DNA of 16,441 nt from an uncultured Spirochaetaceae bacterium (GCA_944389985.1 CALXON010000107.1:1-16441), one strand, 5' to 3'; counted from the first letter of the stretch, positions 6,809-15,409 are shown. Numbers and translations are program-made. Notes: generated by a model from the sequence alone, not told the origin.

Positions 6809-9800
6809 ACTCCGTTCCTCTCCTTCCATGACTGATCAACCTTGAGATCAGGGATTGTCTTCCAGCTGAGGTATATCGAGAACTCAGGCACGAACTCGTA
6901 GACATCACCGTTGAGGAGCACCTCCGCGGCATACTTCACGTTGAGGTTCCAGTCATCCATGTAGTGGGTTATCTCAAGAGCGCACTCATCGAGGACGAAG
7001 TTCGTGTTGTACCGTCCGTCACCGAAGAAATCGAAAGACTGCCAGAGATCGTTGAAGAACTCGGAGACGGAGAAGGATCCTGTCCTGAAGTAATCGTAGA
7101 ATCCGTTGTTGGACGATGTGAACGAGAATGTGAAGTCCAGGAACTCCGCTATCGAGAATGTGAATGACGGTGTGATCTCGAAGGATGCCGCATATGGATT
7201 GTTCATATCCATCTCGAACGAAGCCTGGAGTCCGAACCCGAAATACAGTCTGCCCTTCCAGAGCTGGAAGAAGACATTATCTACATCGGCATGGGCCTTT
7301 ATGGAGTTGAACGCGAGGCTCTCCGCAGGTCCTGCCCACTCAAGAGTCATATCAAAATAGGGAATGGTGAATGTCGTGCTGACGGAATTGAAGTAGTGTT
7401 TGTATCCGGAGTTCCTGTACTCGTAGTCGACATACTCCGTTATGGACCACTTCTTGTCGGCTGTACGGAGGGAAAGTGATGCGTTTCCGTAAAGAGGAGC
7501 GAAGAAGTCGGAGCTGTCATACTCAGCTGACTGGTACTTCAGCGAGATCGATGATGTGAGATATGTGCCGTTGTATCCTGCGGAGAGCTCGATGAGGTCC
7601 GAGAGGAAATCACCGGTGTCATCATCCTCGAGGAACGTCCATGAGAAAGAGAGTGCGAACGGACCATAGCTGTACGAGAGCTTCGGGATGAGCGATCCGG
7701 AAAGAGGCGGCAGACGGTATGTGATGGAAGGCGTGAATGTACCGATTATTGTCTCGAACGCCTTCGAGAATCCGATCGAGTGGGATGTGACGGTATCCCT
7801 GTCCCATCCCGGATTGAGGAGCGTGACATCCTCCACTCCACCTTCAGTGATGCTCTTCAGGTTCAGCAGCTTAGTCGAGAGTGAGTACTGGAGGCCTATG
7901 AACGGTAGGGAGAGCGATACATCGGAGTTCACCGATGTGTTCTGCGTGACGATCGCCGCCTCATGCCTGTTCTCGACCATGTATGAGTAGGATGGCGTGA
8001 AGACAGCGTTGAGCGAGACGTAGTCCGCCATGTCCGCTGCGAATGTGAGACGGAGTGCGCTGTCCGATGAGAAATCTCCGTCTGTCAGCTTTCCCTTCGA
8101 GTCAAAGTCATATGTGTTGCTGAGGTTCTCGGTGACGGAGTATTTGAGCGATATGTTGTACTCCTTTCCCAGAGCTCTCTCCTCCGCCCTCTTCTGTGCC
8201 TTGTAGATGTCATAGAGAAGCGGATCCTCAAGAAGATGGATGTCAGTCACATCATCTTCCTCCTCCTCGACAGCCCTCACAGTCTGACCTGCAGTTCCTG
8301 AAAGCGAGAAGAGTGTTCCCGAGAGTGTCATGCCGAACGCAGGGAGTGTCGCCCCCTCCATGTAGTACTTTCTGTCCGAGGAGGACCATCTGTAATCGGC
8401 CTCCACCGTGACATCGGTGAACCTGAATGAATCCACGAAGTCATTCCTGTGCTCTGAAGGCAGTGTGTAGCTGAGGTCTAGGGTACGCGAGAATGTAGAT
8501 ATGGACGATGTGTAGTCCTCAGGGAATGAAGGCGTCTCGAGAAGTGACATTATCGAGAAACCGGAGAGTCTGTTGCCGAAATCCTGAAGCACACGGTTGT
8601 CGGAGTAGAACGGGACGGACAGCTGGGCGCTCAGTCCGAAGTTCTCATATGAAACGGCATTCTGTCCGTAATATCTGAAGTTGTTTATTCCGTAGTTCTC
8701 ACTGGCGTGCGAGATGGCTATACCGTTGAAGAATGAGACGGAGAGCGTCTTGTCAAAGAAGTTCAGGACTCCGTCAACACCGAAGTGCACACCGAGATTG
8801 GCATATGCGTCTGCCATGATCGCGATATATGAGGAGGAGTCCTTCGCCCACTGCTGCATCGGAGAGAGCGGCTGCGATGCTGAGTAATACGCGCCGTACG
8901 GCTGGAGATCTCCTGCGGAATCGCCTGAAGAGAGCATCGACATGAAGGATGAGTCATCTCCTGAGTTCTGGACCTTCTCTGAGGAGCCTAGGATCTCGAA
9001 TGTCGTATTGAGGAAGGCTCCGTTCGAGGAGGAGAATCCGAACGAGGGATTGCCGACGACCCTCGATCCGGGGAAGAAGAAGTACGGAAGGTAGAGTATC
9101 GGGACACGGCCTATCGAGAGGTATGCGTTCGATATGAACATGTCAGAGCCGGGAAGCATTGCTATCGTCGATGCGGTTATCGATGAATGTGGATCCTCTG
9201 CGGCGGAGCCTATCCTTCCCTTCTCATAGAGTATCGATCCTCCTGGAGAGTATGTGAGGGTCTCTCCGGAGGTGAATATGGTCACACTCTCCTCTCCGTC
9301 AGCTCCTTCCTTCACTGTCGATGTCGTCGCGTTCGAGACCTTTATCTCTCCGGAGTCCCAGTAGATCGATACGATATCCGCCTCGATATCATCGATGGAT
9401 GCATCCGGACTGTCACTGTGATAACGTACATTGTCCAGAGCGGAGAGATGGCTGTTGTTCGTATCTATGACTATGGTGTCAGCACTGAGGTCGGAGACGA
9501 CGCCGTCCTTGTCTGTGAATGAGATTGATGAATTGCCGTTGAGGACAAAACTTCCATCTGCAGATGAGAGATTCTCTGCCTGGAGGATCTCAAGGGAGAC
9601 CGAGCCTGAACCGGAGTCCTCATCCGTCACTGTCTCCTCATATGCCTCCAGCCCCTCATACTCATACAGCGCGTTCTGCAGCTCCTCGCGGCTTCCTTCA
9701 CTATCCAGTCCTCTCAGCTCCGCCATGCTCCTGAGCTCATCATCCGTGGCAAAATAGATCGTTCCCGCAGAGACTGCGAGAAGCGGAAAAGATGCCAGTA

Positions 9801-9831
9801 AGATGAGAAGAAGAGCTGTCAGGCGGCGCAT
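6793..9831 (-). CDS. lptD: LptD/OstA-like outer-membrane beta-barrel protein
   Basis: This 1012-residue protein starts with a signal peptide (MRRLTALLLILLASF, probable cleavage after AVSA at 19-22). Residues about 80-240 look like the periplasmic OstA beta-jellyroll. The LptD-type junction VPILYLPYFFFPG (243-255) and NPSFGF follow, and then about 700 residues of alternating beta strands rich in Ser, Tyr and Phe as in a large porin-like barrel. LptD inserts lipopolysaccharide into the outer leaflet in proteobacteria; in spirochaetes, several of which lack LPS, the cargo is uncertain. Two oddities stand out. There is a charged loop (about 518-556), and the only cysteine is Cys950, so the disulfides needed by E. 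coli LptD cannot form. The gene begins directly at the uvrA stop (TAAATG), with GAGGAGGT about 11 bases upstream. The family call is good; the substrate is unknown. Confidence 0.82.
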   Translation of the reverse strand: MRRLTALLLILLASFPLLAVSAGTIYFATDDELRSMAELRGLDSEGSREELQNALYEYEGLEAYEETVTDEDSGSGSVSLEILQAENLSSADGSFVLNGNSSISFTDKDGVVSDLSADTIVIDTNNSHLSALDNVRYHSDSPDASIDDIEADIVSIYWDSGEIKVSNATTSTVKEGADGEESVTIFTSGETLTYSPGGSILYEKGRIGSAAEDPHSSITASTIAMLPGSDMFISNAYLSIGRVPILYLPYFFFPGSRVVGNPSFGFSSSNGAFLNTTFEILGSSEKVQNSGDDSSFMSMLSSGDSAGDLQPYGAYYSASQPLSPMQQWAKDSSSYIAIMADAYANLGVHFGVDGVLNFFDKTLSVSFFNGIAISHASENYGINNFRYYGQNAVSYENFGLSAQLSVPFYSDNRVLQDFGNRLSGFSIMSLLETPSFPEDYTSSISTFSRTLDLSYTLPSEHRNDFVDSFRFTDVTVEADYRWSSSDRKYYMEGATLPAFGMTLSGTLFSLSGTAGQTVRAVEEEEDDVTDIHLLEDPLLYDIYKAQKRAEERALGKEYNISLKYSVTENLSNTYDFDSKGKLTDGDFSSDSALRLTFAADMADYVSLNAVFTPSYSYMVENRHEAAIVTQNTSVNSDVSLSLPFIGLQYSLSTKLLNLKSITEGGVEDVTLLNPGWDRDTVTSHSIGFSKAFETIIGTFTPSITYRLPPLSGSLIPKLSYSYGPFALSFSWTFLEDDDTGDFLSDLIELSAGYNGTYLTSSISLKYQSAEYDSSDFFAPLYGNASLSLRTADKKWSITEYVDYEYRNSGYKHYFNSVSTTFTIPYFDMTLEWAGPAESLAFNSIKAHADVDNVFFQLWKGRLYFGFGLQASFEMDMNNPYAASFEITPSFTFSIAEFLDFTFSFTSSNNGFYDYFRTGSFSVSEFFNDLWQSFDFFGDGRYNTNFVLDECALEITHYMDDWNLNVKYAAEVLLNGDVYEFVPEFSIYLSWKTIPDLKVDQSWKERNGVWQKQ

Positions 9832-12636
9832 TTACTCCAGATACCTCCTCAGGAACTGTCCTGTGTAGCTTTCCGGAACGCGTGACACATCCTCAGGAGT
9901 TCCCTCCGCTACGATGTATCCGCCGTCATCACCCCCCTCCGGACCGAGATCGATGATCCAGTCTGCGGATTTGATGACATCGAGGTTATGCTCGATGAGA
10001 ATTACGCTGTTGCCCTGATCAACGAGCTTCTCAAGCACCTCGAGAAGTTTCTTGACATCTGCAAAGTGCAGTCCTGTCGTAGGCTCGTCAAGGACATAGA
10101 GTGTCCTTCCTGTCTGCACCTTCGAAAGCTCCAGTGAGAGCTTGACGCGCTGTGCCTCGCCTCCGGAGAGTGTCAGCGCACTCTGTCCGAGACGGATGTA
10201 ATCAAGGCCCACCGCCATCAGCGTCTCGAGCTTTCTCCTTATCTTCGTATGGGCGGAGAAGAATTCATATGCCTCTGCAACCGTCATCTCAAGGACATCG
10301 GCGATGTTCTTTCCCTTGTATGTGACAGCAAGTGTCTCCTTGTTGTACCTTTTTCCCTCACAGACATCGCACTTGACGTAGACATCGGGCAGGAAGTGCA
10401 TCTCTATCTTCAGCTGACCATCGCCTGAGCAGTTCTCACATCTTCCTCCCGGAACGTTGAATGAGAACCTTCCCGCGCTGTATCCTCTGGCCTTTGCCTC
10501 GGGCATCGATGCGTAGAGCTCGCGTATCGGAGTGAAGAGATCGACATATGTCGCAGGGTTTGACCGTGGAGTACGGCCGATCGGAGACTGGTCGATTGAG
10601 ATGATCTTGTCTATGTACTCCGTTCCTGAAATAGAGGAGTAACCGTGGAACGTGTCCTTCTTCTTCTGCAGTCTGTTCTCAGCTGCGGGGAGGAGGATCT
10701 CATTGAGAAGCGTGGACTTTCCGGATCCGGAGACACCTGTGATGACAACGAATTCCCCGAGCGGTATGTCCACATCTATACCCTTGAGATTGTTCAGAGA
10801 ACAGCCGGTGACACTGATGTGATGGCCGTTGCCCCGTCTTCTCTCAGGAACAGGAATCGTCATGGTACCGGAAAGGAACTGCCCTGTGACCGACTCAGGA
10901 TCAGCCTCGATCTCCCTCGGAGTTCCCTCCGCGATGATCTCTCCGCCCCTCTCACCTGCCCCGGGTCCGAGATCTACGACGTAATCTGCTGATCTGATTG
11001 TGTCCTCATCGTGCTCAACGACAAGTACCGTGTTCCCCAGGTCCCTGAGATGCTTGAGGGTGTCTATAAGTTTCTGGTTGTCACGCTGATGGAGTCCGAT
11101 TGACGGCTCATCAAGCACATACAGAACTCCGGAGAGCGCGGATCCGATCTGTGTCGCCAGCCTGATACGCTGTGCCTCTCCTCCTGAAAGTGTCGCTGCA
11201 GCCCTGTGGAGCGTCAGATACCCGAGTCCCACATCCTCAAGAAAGTGCAGACGTGCGTTGATCTCCTTCAGTATCTCTGCGGAGATCGCCCTCTCCGTCT
11301 CTGTCAGCTCAAGATTCTGGAAAAAGCGTATCGTGTTCGATACACTGAGTTTCGTGACATCGATTATGTTCTTTCCTCCGATGTAGACAGAGAGTGCTTC
11401 CTTCCTCAGTCTGTCTCCATGGCAGAGAGGACATGTGACCTCCTCCCTGAATGAGTCCAGCCACATCCTTATGTTCATCGACTGGGTCTCATAGTACCTT
11501 CTCTCAAGCTCAGTGATGATACCGTGAAACTCGACAGTCTTCTTCTGTGATGTCCCCTGGTATGTATAGCTGAAACGGTCTGAGTTTCCATAGAGGAGCG
11601 TGTTTATGAAATCCTCCGGAAGCTTGTCCATGGGAGTGTCCATGGAGACACCGTAGCGCTTGTAGACAGCCTCTATTCCAGACCTGTAGTAGTTCGCATC
11701 GGGTCTGTGCGTCCTTATGGCTCCCTGATTGTATGAAAGCGATCTGTCAGGAATGATCTTGTCAGGATCGAACTCTTTCCTGAAGCCGATGCCGTTGCAT
11801 TCAGGACAGGCTCCGAACGGGGAGTTGAATGAGAAGAACCTCGGCTCGATCTCAGGAATCGTTATGCCGCAGTCAGGACAGCTGTTCTTCTCGCTGTACA
11901 GTTCCGTGATTCCCTCATCGGCATACTCCACCTGACAGAGTCCGGCAGAGAGCTCCGCACACTTCTCAATGGCATCGGAGATCCTCGTCCTTGATTCCTT
12001 CATGTTCCTGACTCTGTCGACAAGTATCGAGACGTTGTGCTTGACCTTCTTCTCAAGCTGTGGAATCCCTTCATCGAGTGAGTAGACCTTCCCGTCAATC
12101 TCGGCCTTGAGGTATCCGAGGCGGAGGGCATCCTCAAGCACTGTCCTGAACTCCCCTTTCTTGCCTCTCGCGACAGGAGCGAGGATCATCAGCTTTCCGC
12201 CTTCGGGGTGTGAGAAGATGAGATCGATGATCTGATCAACGGACATCTCCGTGATCTCCCTGCCACACTTGGGACAGTGTCTGTGTCCTATGCGGGCCCA
12301 GAGAAGACGGTAATAGTCATAGATCTCAGTGACAGTTCCCACAGTAGAGCGCGGATTCCTGTTCGTTGACTTCTGCTCTATCGCAATCGCAGGAGAAAGA
12401 CCTTCGATCGAATCGACATCGGGTTTGTCCATCCTGCCGAGGAACATGCGCGCGTAGCTTGAGAGCGATTCAATGTATCTCCGCTGTCCTTCAGCAAAGA
12501 TCGTGTCGAATGCCAGCGAGCTCTTTCCCGATCCGGAAAGACCTGAGATGACAACCAGTGAATCCTTTGGCAGATCCAGACTGATGTTCTTGAGATTATG
12601 CTCTCTGGCGCCCCTTATAACCAGTCTATCGTTCAT
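9832..12636 (-). CDS. uvrA: UvrABC excinuclease subunit A
   Basis: This 934-residue protein is full-length UvrA, the damage-sensing ATPase of nucleotide excision repair that loads UvrB onto distorted DNA. Both ABC modules are intact. Walker A motifs are GLSGSGKSS (32-40) and GVSGSGKST (634-642), the signature LSGGEAQR occurs at 483-490 and 823-830, and Walker B is YVLDEP in each half. Two CxxC-x(about 20)-CxxC zinc modules are complete, Cys253/256/277/280 and Cys733/736/756/759. The ATG is preceded by GAGGTGA, a strong ribosome site, inside the end of ispG (11-base overlap). No SOS-type operator was seen at its start, which fits expression as part of the operon. Confidence 0.98.
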   Translation of the reverse strand: MNDRLVIRGAREHNLKNISLDLPKDSLVVISGLSGSGKSSLAFDTIFAEGQRRYIESLSSYARMFLGRMDKPDVDSIEGLSPAIAIEQKSTNRNPRSTVGTVTEIYDYYRLLWARIGHRHCPKCGREITEMSVDQIIDLIFSHPEGGKLMILAPVARGKKGEFRTVLEDALRLGYLKAEIDGKVYSLDEGIPQLEKKVKHNVSILVDRVRNMKESRTRISDAIEKCAELSAGLCQVEYADEGITELYSEKNSCPDCGITIPEIEPRFFSFNSPFGACPECNGIGFRKEFDPDKIIPDRSLSYNQGAIRTHRPDANYYRSGIEAVYKRYGVSMDTPMDKLPEDFINTLLYGNSDRFSYTYQGTSQKKTVEFHGIITELERRYYETQSMNIRMWLDSFREEVTCPLCHGDRLRKEALSVYIGGKNIIDVTKLSVSNTIRFFQNLELTETERAISAEILKEINARLHFLEDVGLGYLTLHRAAATLSGGEAQRIRLATQIGSALSGVLYVLDEPSIGLHQRDNQKLIDTLKHLRDLGNTVLVVEHDEDTIRSADYVVDLGPGAGERGGEIIAEGTPREIEADPESVTGQFLSGTMTIPVPERRRGNGHHISVTGCSLNNLKGIDVDIPLGEFVVITGVSGSGKSTLLNEILLPAAENRLQKKKDTFHGYSSISGTEYIDKIISIDQSPIGRTPRSNPATYVDLFTPIRELYASMPEAKARGYSAGRFSFNVPGGRCENCSGDGQLKIEMHFLPDVYVKCDVCEGKRYNKETLAVTYKGKNIADVLEMTVAEAYEFFSAHTKIRRKLETLMAVGLDYIRLGQSALTLSGGEAQRVKLSLELSKVQTGRTLYVLDEPTTGLHFADVKKLLEVLEKLVDQGNSVILIEHNLDVIKSADWIIDLGPEGGDDGGYIVAEGTPEDVSRVPESYTGQFLRRYLE

Positions 12637-13660
12637 TGATCACCTCGAAAAACCTTTCAGCCGCGTTTTCATTCTCCACAGTTCCGACAAGCTCTCCCTT
12701 CCTGTATATTGAAGCCTTGTCACCGCTGCCCGTTATTGCGTAATCGGCATAGCCTGCCTCTCCAGGGCCATTGACGATACATCCCATTATCGCGACGGTG
12801 ATGTCACGGTCCAGGGAGAGAAGCCTTGTCCTGTTCTCCTTCAAGAATCCTATCGTGTCGAATGTGTTCCGTCCGCAGCGCGGGCATGAGACGATCCTCA
12901 CACCCTTTCCGGAGAGGCCTACAGAGCGCAGGAGCTCAGCCGCGGCCACGACCTCGTCCTCCCGGTCTCCTGTCATGGATATCCTGACGGTATCCCCGAT
13001 TCCGGATGACAGAAGCCTTCCAAGAGCCCACGCAGAGCGTACTGCTGATATCACGCTGTCACCGGCTTCCGTTATCCCGATATGCTGAGGATAGTCAGAT
13101 CTCTCCGCGAACAGCCTCGCAGCCTCCACCGTCTCCTCCGCATCAGATGACTTGAGGGAGACGACTGTATTCGTGAATCCCTCAGACTCAAAGAGATCAA
13201 TGTATCCGAGGGCGCTCTGTACCATGCGCTCCGGAACACTTCCCTCACCCTCCGGAAGGGAACCTGAGTTGAGGCCTATCCTTATTGCCACATTACTGTC
13301 CATGGCGGCCTTTATGATCTTCCTTGTCTTCCACTCCGCTCCGATGTTTCCCGGGTTGATCCTGATCTTGTCAGCACCTGATTCAATCGCAAGGAGGGCC
13401 ATGCGGTAATCGAAATGGATGTCAGCGACAACAGGGATCGGACTACGCCTGCAGATCTCAGAGAAATACGGAGCATCGGAACGTGATCTGAATGAGAAGC
13501 GTATGAGATCACACCCCATCGCAGAGAGGGAGGAAATCCTTCTCAGGATCTCATCAACGCTCTCGGCCCCGAATGGTCTGTCATACATTGTCTGAATTCT
13601 GACAGGGGCCTTTCCTCCGATCTCAAGACCTCTGATGAACGCACTTCTGACGGAAAACAT
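12626..13660 (-). CDS. ispG: 4-hydroxy-3-methylbut-2-enyl diphosphate synthase (IspG/GcpE)
   Basis: This 344-residue enzyme performs the penultimate step of the MEP isoprenoid pathway, reductive ring opening of methylerythritol cyclodiphosphate to HMBPP. It has the TIM-barrel segments IGGKAPVRIQTM (14-25), VVADIHFDYRMAL (77-89) and KIRINPGNIG (98-107). The C-terminal iron-sulfur domain has three cluster cysteines, Cys259 and Cys262 in SCPRCGRNTFD and Cys294 in GCIVNGPGEA. It is the compact bacterial form without the plant or chlamydial insertion. The common SMTNT substrate-loop segment reads TMYDRP here. The start codon touches the preceding stop (TAGATG) and the ribosome site is weak (AGGG at 8 bases), so translation may depend on coupling with the small upstream gene. 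Confidence 0.97.
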   Translation of the reverse strand: MFSVRSAFIRGLEIGGKAPVRIQTMYDRPFGAESVDEILRRISSLSAMGCDLIRFSFRSRSDAPYFSEICRRSPIPVVADIHFDYRMALLAIESGADKIRINPGNIGAEWKTRKIIKAAMDSNVAIRIGLNSGSLPEGEGSVPERMVQSALGYIDLFESEGFTNTVVSLKSSDAEETVEAARLFAERSDYPQHIGITEAGDSVISAVRSAWALGRLLSSGIGDTVRISMTGDREDEVVAAAELLRSVGLSGKGVRIVSCPRCGRNTFDTIGFLKENRTRLLSLDRDITVAIMGCIVNGPGEAGYADYAITGSGDKASIYRKGELVGTVENENAAERFFEVINER

Positions 13661-13972
13661 CTACGCTACCCTGTACATCCTGACAGATGCATCCCCGGTC
13701 TTGACGAGAAACGGCTCACCGGGAAGGAAGAGCACGAAATCACCCTCTCCTGCCTCAAGCGCCATTGACGGCTCCTTCGAATCAGGAGTCTCCCTCCAGG
13801 ATGTGCTGAAGACCGCACGGCCTTTATCGATGATGAAGATTACCGTACGTTCCCTGTCGATACTGTAGCTGTCTGAAGGAGGCACGGATCCGGGACTGCT
13901 CTCCATATAGTTCATGATCCCCTCTGCAAGAGTCCTGTAAAGGGAAAGTGATTCAAGTCTGTCACTGACCAT
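13661..13972 (-). CDS. Small YhcH/YjgK/YiaL-like (DUF386-type) protein
   Basis: The 103-residue protein matches the two ends of the YhcH/YjgK/YiaL family. MVSDRLESLSLYRTL resembles the usual start, PPSDSYSIDRERTVIFI (31-47) resembles the first sheet, and GDFVLFLPGEPF (77-88) resembles the C-terminal GxFAIFFPxDxH block. It is about 50 residues shorter than family members. The histidine-containing middle segment (HRKYIDIQY type) is missing, and the final His is Phe88, so metal-dependent sugar chemistry seems unlikely. A longer reading from an ATG at 14014 adds 14 residues with no family match and no ribosome site. I prefer 13972, which aligns with the family start and lies 9 bases after a TATAAT box. 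It is the first gene of the ispG-uvrA-lptD run. Family assignment is tentative. Confidence 0.6.
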   Translation of the reverse strand: MVSDRLESLSLYRTLAEGIMNYMESSPGSVPPSDSYSIDRERTVIFIIDKGRAVFSTSWRETPDSKEPSMALEAGEGDFVLFLPGEPFLVKTGDASVRMYRVA

Positions 13973-13981
13973 ATGGAATGC

Positions 13982-14011
13982 ATTATAACGGAAAAGACAG
14001 GGGAAGGTCAC
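13982..14011 (-). promoter_or_regulatory. Candidate promoter for the YhcH-like/ispG/uvrA/lptD operon
   Basis: On the minus strand GTGACC (14006-14011, 4 of 6 matches to TTGACA) is followed after 18 bases by a perfect TATAAT (13982-13987). The preferred ATG is 9 bases further on, which puts the predicted start of transcription about 2-4 bases before the codon. No Shine-Dalgarno sequence fits there, so the mRNA may be almost leaderless. The -35 overlaps one arm of an imperfect hairpin (14007-14028) that could weakly end the upstream transcript. Confidence 0.45.
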
Positions 14012-14032
14012 CATGAGTTTGGTGTGACATCA

Positions 14033-14605
14033 TCAGAGATCGCGGACAAAGACCCTCGCATCATCCATCCATATGCTGATCCACTGGGAGATCTTCCTTG
14101 TGGTGAAATTCTCAGGGAATGTGACGATGGCGTATCCGTCCTCAATGCTGTAAGTCACTCCTGCCCTGCTGAGGCCGTATTTCTTCTCCTCACGCTGTAT
14201 GAACTGGAGGATCTCGTCATCGGAGACACCCTCAGGATACTCGATCCTCACCTCCATTCCTGTAAGGAGAGCCCTGAAAAGCATGCCTTTGAGCTCAAGC
14301 TCACGGACGATCGTGTCAGGAACCATAAGATACGTCGAGACAGAGTCCGATCTCGCAGCATCCCGGCTTGTATCTGATACCGCTCCGGAGACAGGAAGTG
14401 ACGGTGAAGCTTCTACGGTCACGACGGTTTCATCAGGTTCTTCCTCAATATCCGCAATGACCTTTATCGGAACCGGCTCCTTCTCCACAGGTACGGAATG
14501 GATTGCCTCCGCACCCGGCTTTGAGGAATATATGTATGTGATGGCAATGCAGAGGACAATCAGCCCGATAGCGATGACGACTCTCCGTCTTCCTTTCTCA
14601 TCCAT
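14033..14605 (-). CDS. Membrane-anchored protein of unknown function
   Basis: The 190-residue protein is not recognised. A short basic N-terminus (MDEKGRRR) is followed by one transmembrane helix (about 8-27, VVIAIGLIVLCIAITYIY), giving a predicted inner-membrane anchor with the rest outside the cytoplasm. A low-complexity acidic and Ser/Val/Pro linker (about 35-90) leads to a compact domain (about 95-190). That domain contains LKGMLFRALLTGMEVRIEYPEG and a closing helix, TTRKISQWISIWMDDARVFV. An in-frame GTG lies 9 bases upstream (14614). The ATG at 14605 is better placed behind GGTGAG, so I used it. The 72-base gap to the methyltransferase shows no convincing promoter. The linker-plus-small-domain layout resembles periplasmic adaptor or divisome proteins, but that is only shape and no function is claimed. 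Confidence 0.8.
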   Translation of the reverse strand: MDEKGRRRVVIAIGLIVLCIAITYIYSSKPGAEAIHSVPVEKEPVPIKVIADIEEEPDETVVTVEASPSLPVSGAVSDTSRDAARSDSVSTYLMVPDTIVRELELKGMLFRALLTGMEVRIEYPEGVSDDEILQFIQREEKKYGLSRAGVTYSIEDGYAIVTFPENFTTRKISQWISIWMDDARVFVRDL

Positions 14606-14677
14606 TTCTCTCACCCATCATGATTTTCGCAGAAATGAATGTAAAATCAAAGGGCGGAAACACAGTTTTCTTAAACA

Positions 14678-15409
14678 TCATCCACGGATAGCGGAGACAA
14701 GAAGCATCATCGGACGTCTCATCTCATCCTTCATTCCGGGAATCGACAGCATGCTCTGAGGAGGCTGCGGCTCCACGACACCGGTGATTGAGAAGCCGTT
14801 CTCAAGAAGCGCGCTGAGATATGTTGTCAGGGTTCTGTGGTATTTGACCACATGATGGCCGAGGAATACAGCATCCCTCTTTCCCTCGTAATAGTAGTTG
14901 TCGACAGGAAAATGCATGATACGTCCATCCTCGTCATAGAACCAGTCCTGAGGTCCCTGAGAAGTGAAGACAGGGTGCTCGACAGAGAAGACAAAGCATC
15001 CTCCCTTTCTCAGCCATGATGAAATCTTCAGGACCATCTTTCTGTAGTCCCCGACATAATGAAGCGCCAGAGAGCTGATGACGACATCGAAAGAGGAAGG
15101 AGGGAACTCAGCATCCTCCATCGGAGAGCATCTGTACTCTATGACACCCTTCTCTGTCATCCTCTCCGCCTTTTCAAGCATTCTCTCTGAGATATCTATT
15201 CCGAGGACACTTTCCGCGCCGTTCTCTGCTGCATAACGGCAATGCCAGCCATAGCCGCAGCCGAGATCGAGGACATGCTTTCCGTGGAAATCGGGAAGGA
15301 GCCTCTTCAGCTCACTCCACTCTCCCGCACCCTCAAGGCCCTGCTCTGAGCGGAGCATCCTGCTGTATGCGAGGAAGAAATCCTCGTCGTCGTATCTGTT
15401 CTCCTTCAT
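14678..15409 (-). CDS. Class I SAM-dependent methyltransferase
   Basis: This 243-residue cytoplasmic protein has the Rossmann-fold SAM site. Motif I is LDLGCGYG (47-54), the acidic residue after strand 2 is Asp72 in GIDIS, and a motif like FDVVISSLALHY ends strand 4. LRKGGCFVFSVEHPVF follows, as in the Methyltransf_11/25 families. The C-terminal half (WFYDEDGRIMHFPVDNYYYEG, then VKYHRTLTTYLSALLENGF) is a widely distributed pattern in uncharacterised methyltransferases, so the acceptor is unknown; a small molecule is more likely than nucleic acid. The start overlaps the ZIP transporter stop by four bases (ATGA), and GGAG lies 7 bases upstream, indicating coupled translation. Why a methyltransferase pairs with a metal transporter is unclear. 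Confidence 0.9.
   Translation of the reverse strand: MKENRYDDEDFFLAYSRMLRSEQGLEGAGEWSELKRLLPDFHGKHVLDLGCGYGWHCRYAAENGAESVLGIDISERMLEKAERMTEKGVIEYRCSPMEDAEFPPSSFDVVISSLALHYVGDYRKMVLKISSWLRKGGCFVFSVEHPVFTSQGPQDWFYDEDGRIMHFPVDNYYYEGKRDAVFLGHHVVKYHRTLTTYLSALLENGFSITGVVEPQPPQSMLSIPGMKDEMRRPMMLLVSAIRG

Noticed and set aside
14007..14028. Hairpin resembling a terminator after the unknown membrane protein gene
   Set aside because: The 6-base stem has a 2-base bulge and is followed by a mixed C/T tract rather than a T run, so it is too weak to annotate as a terminator.
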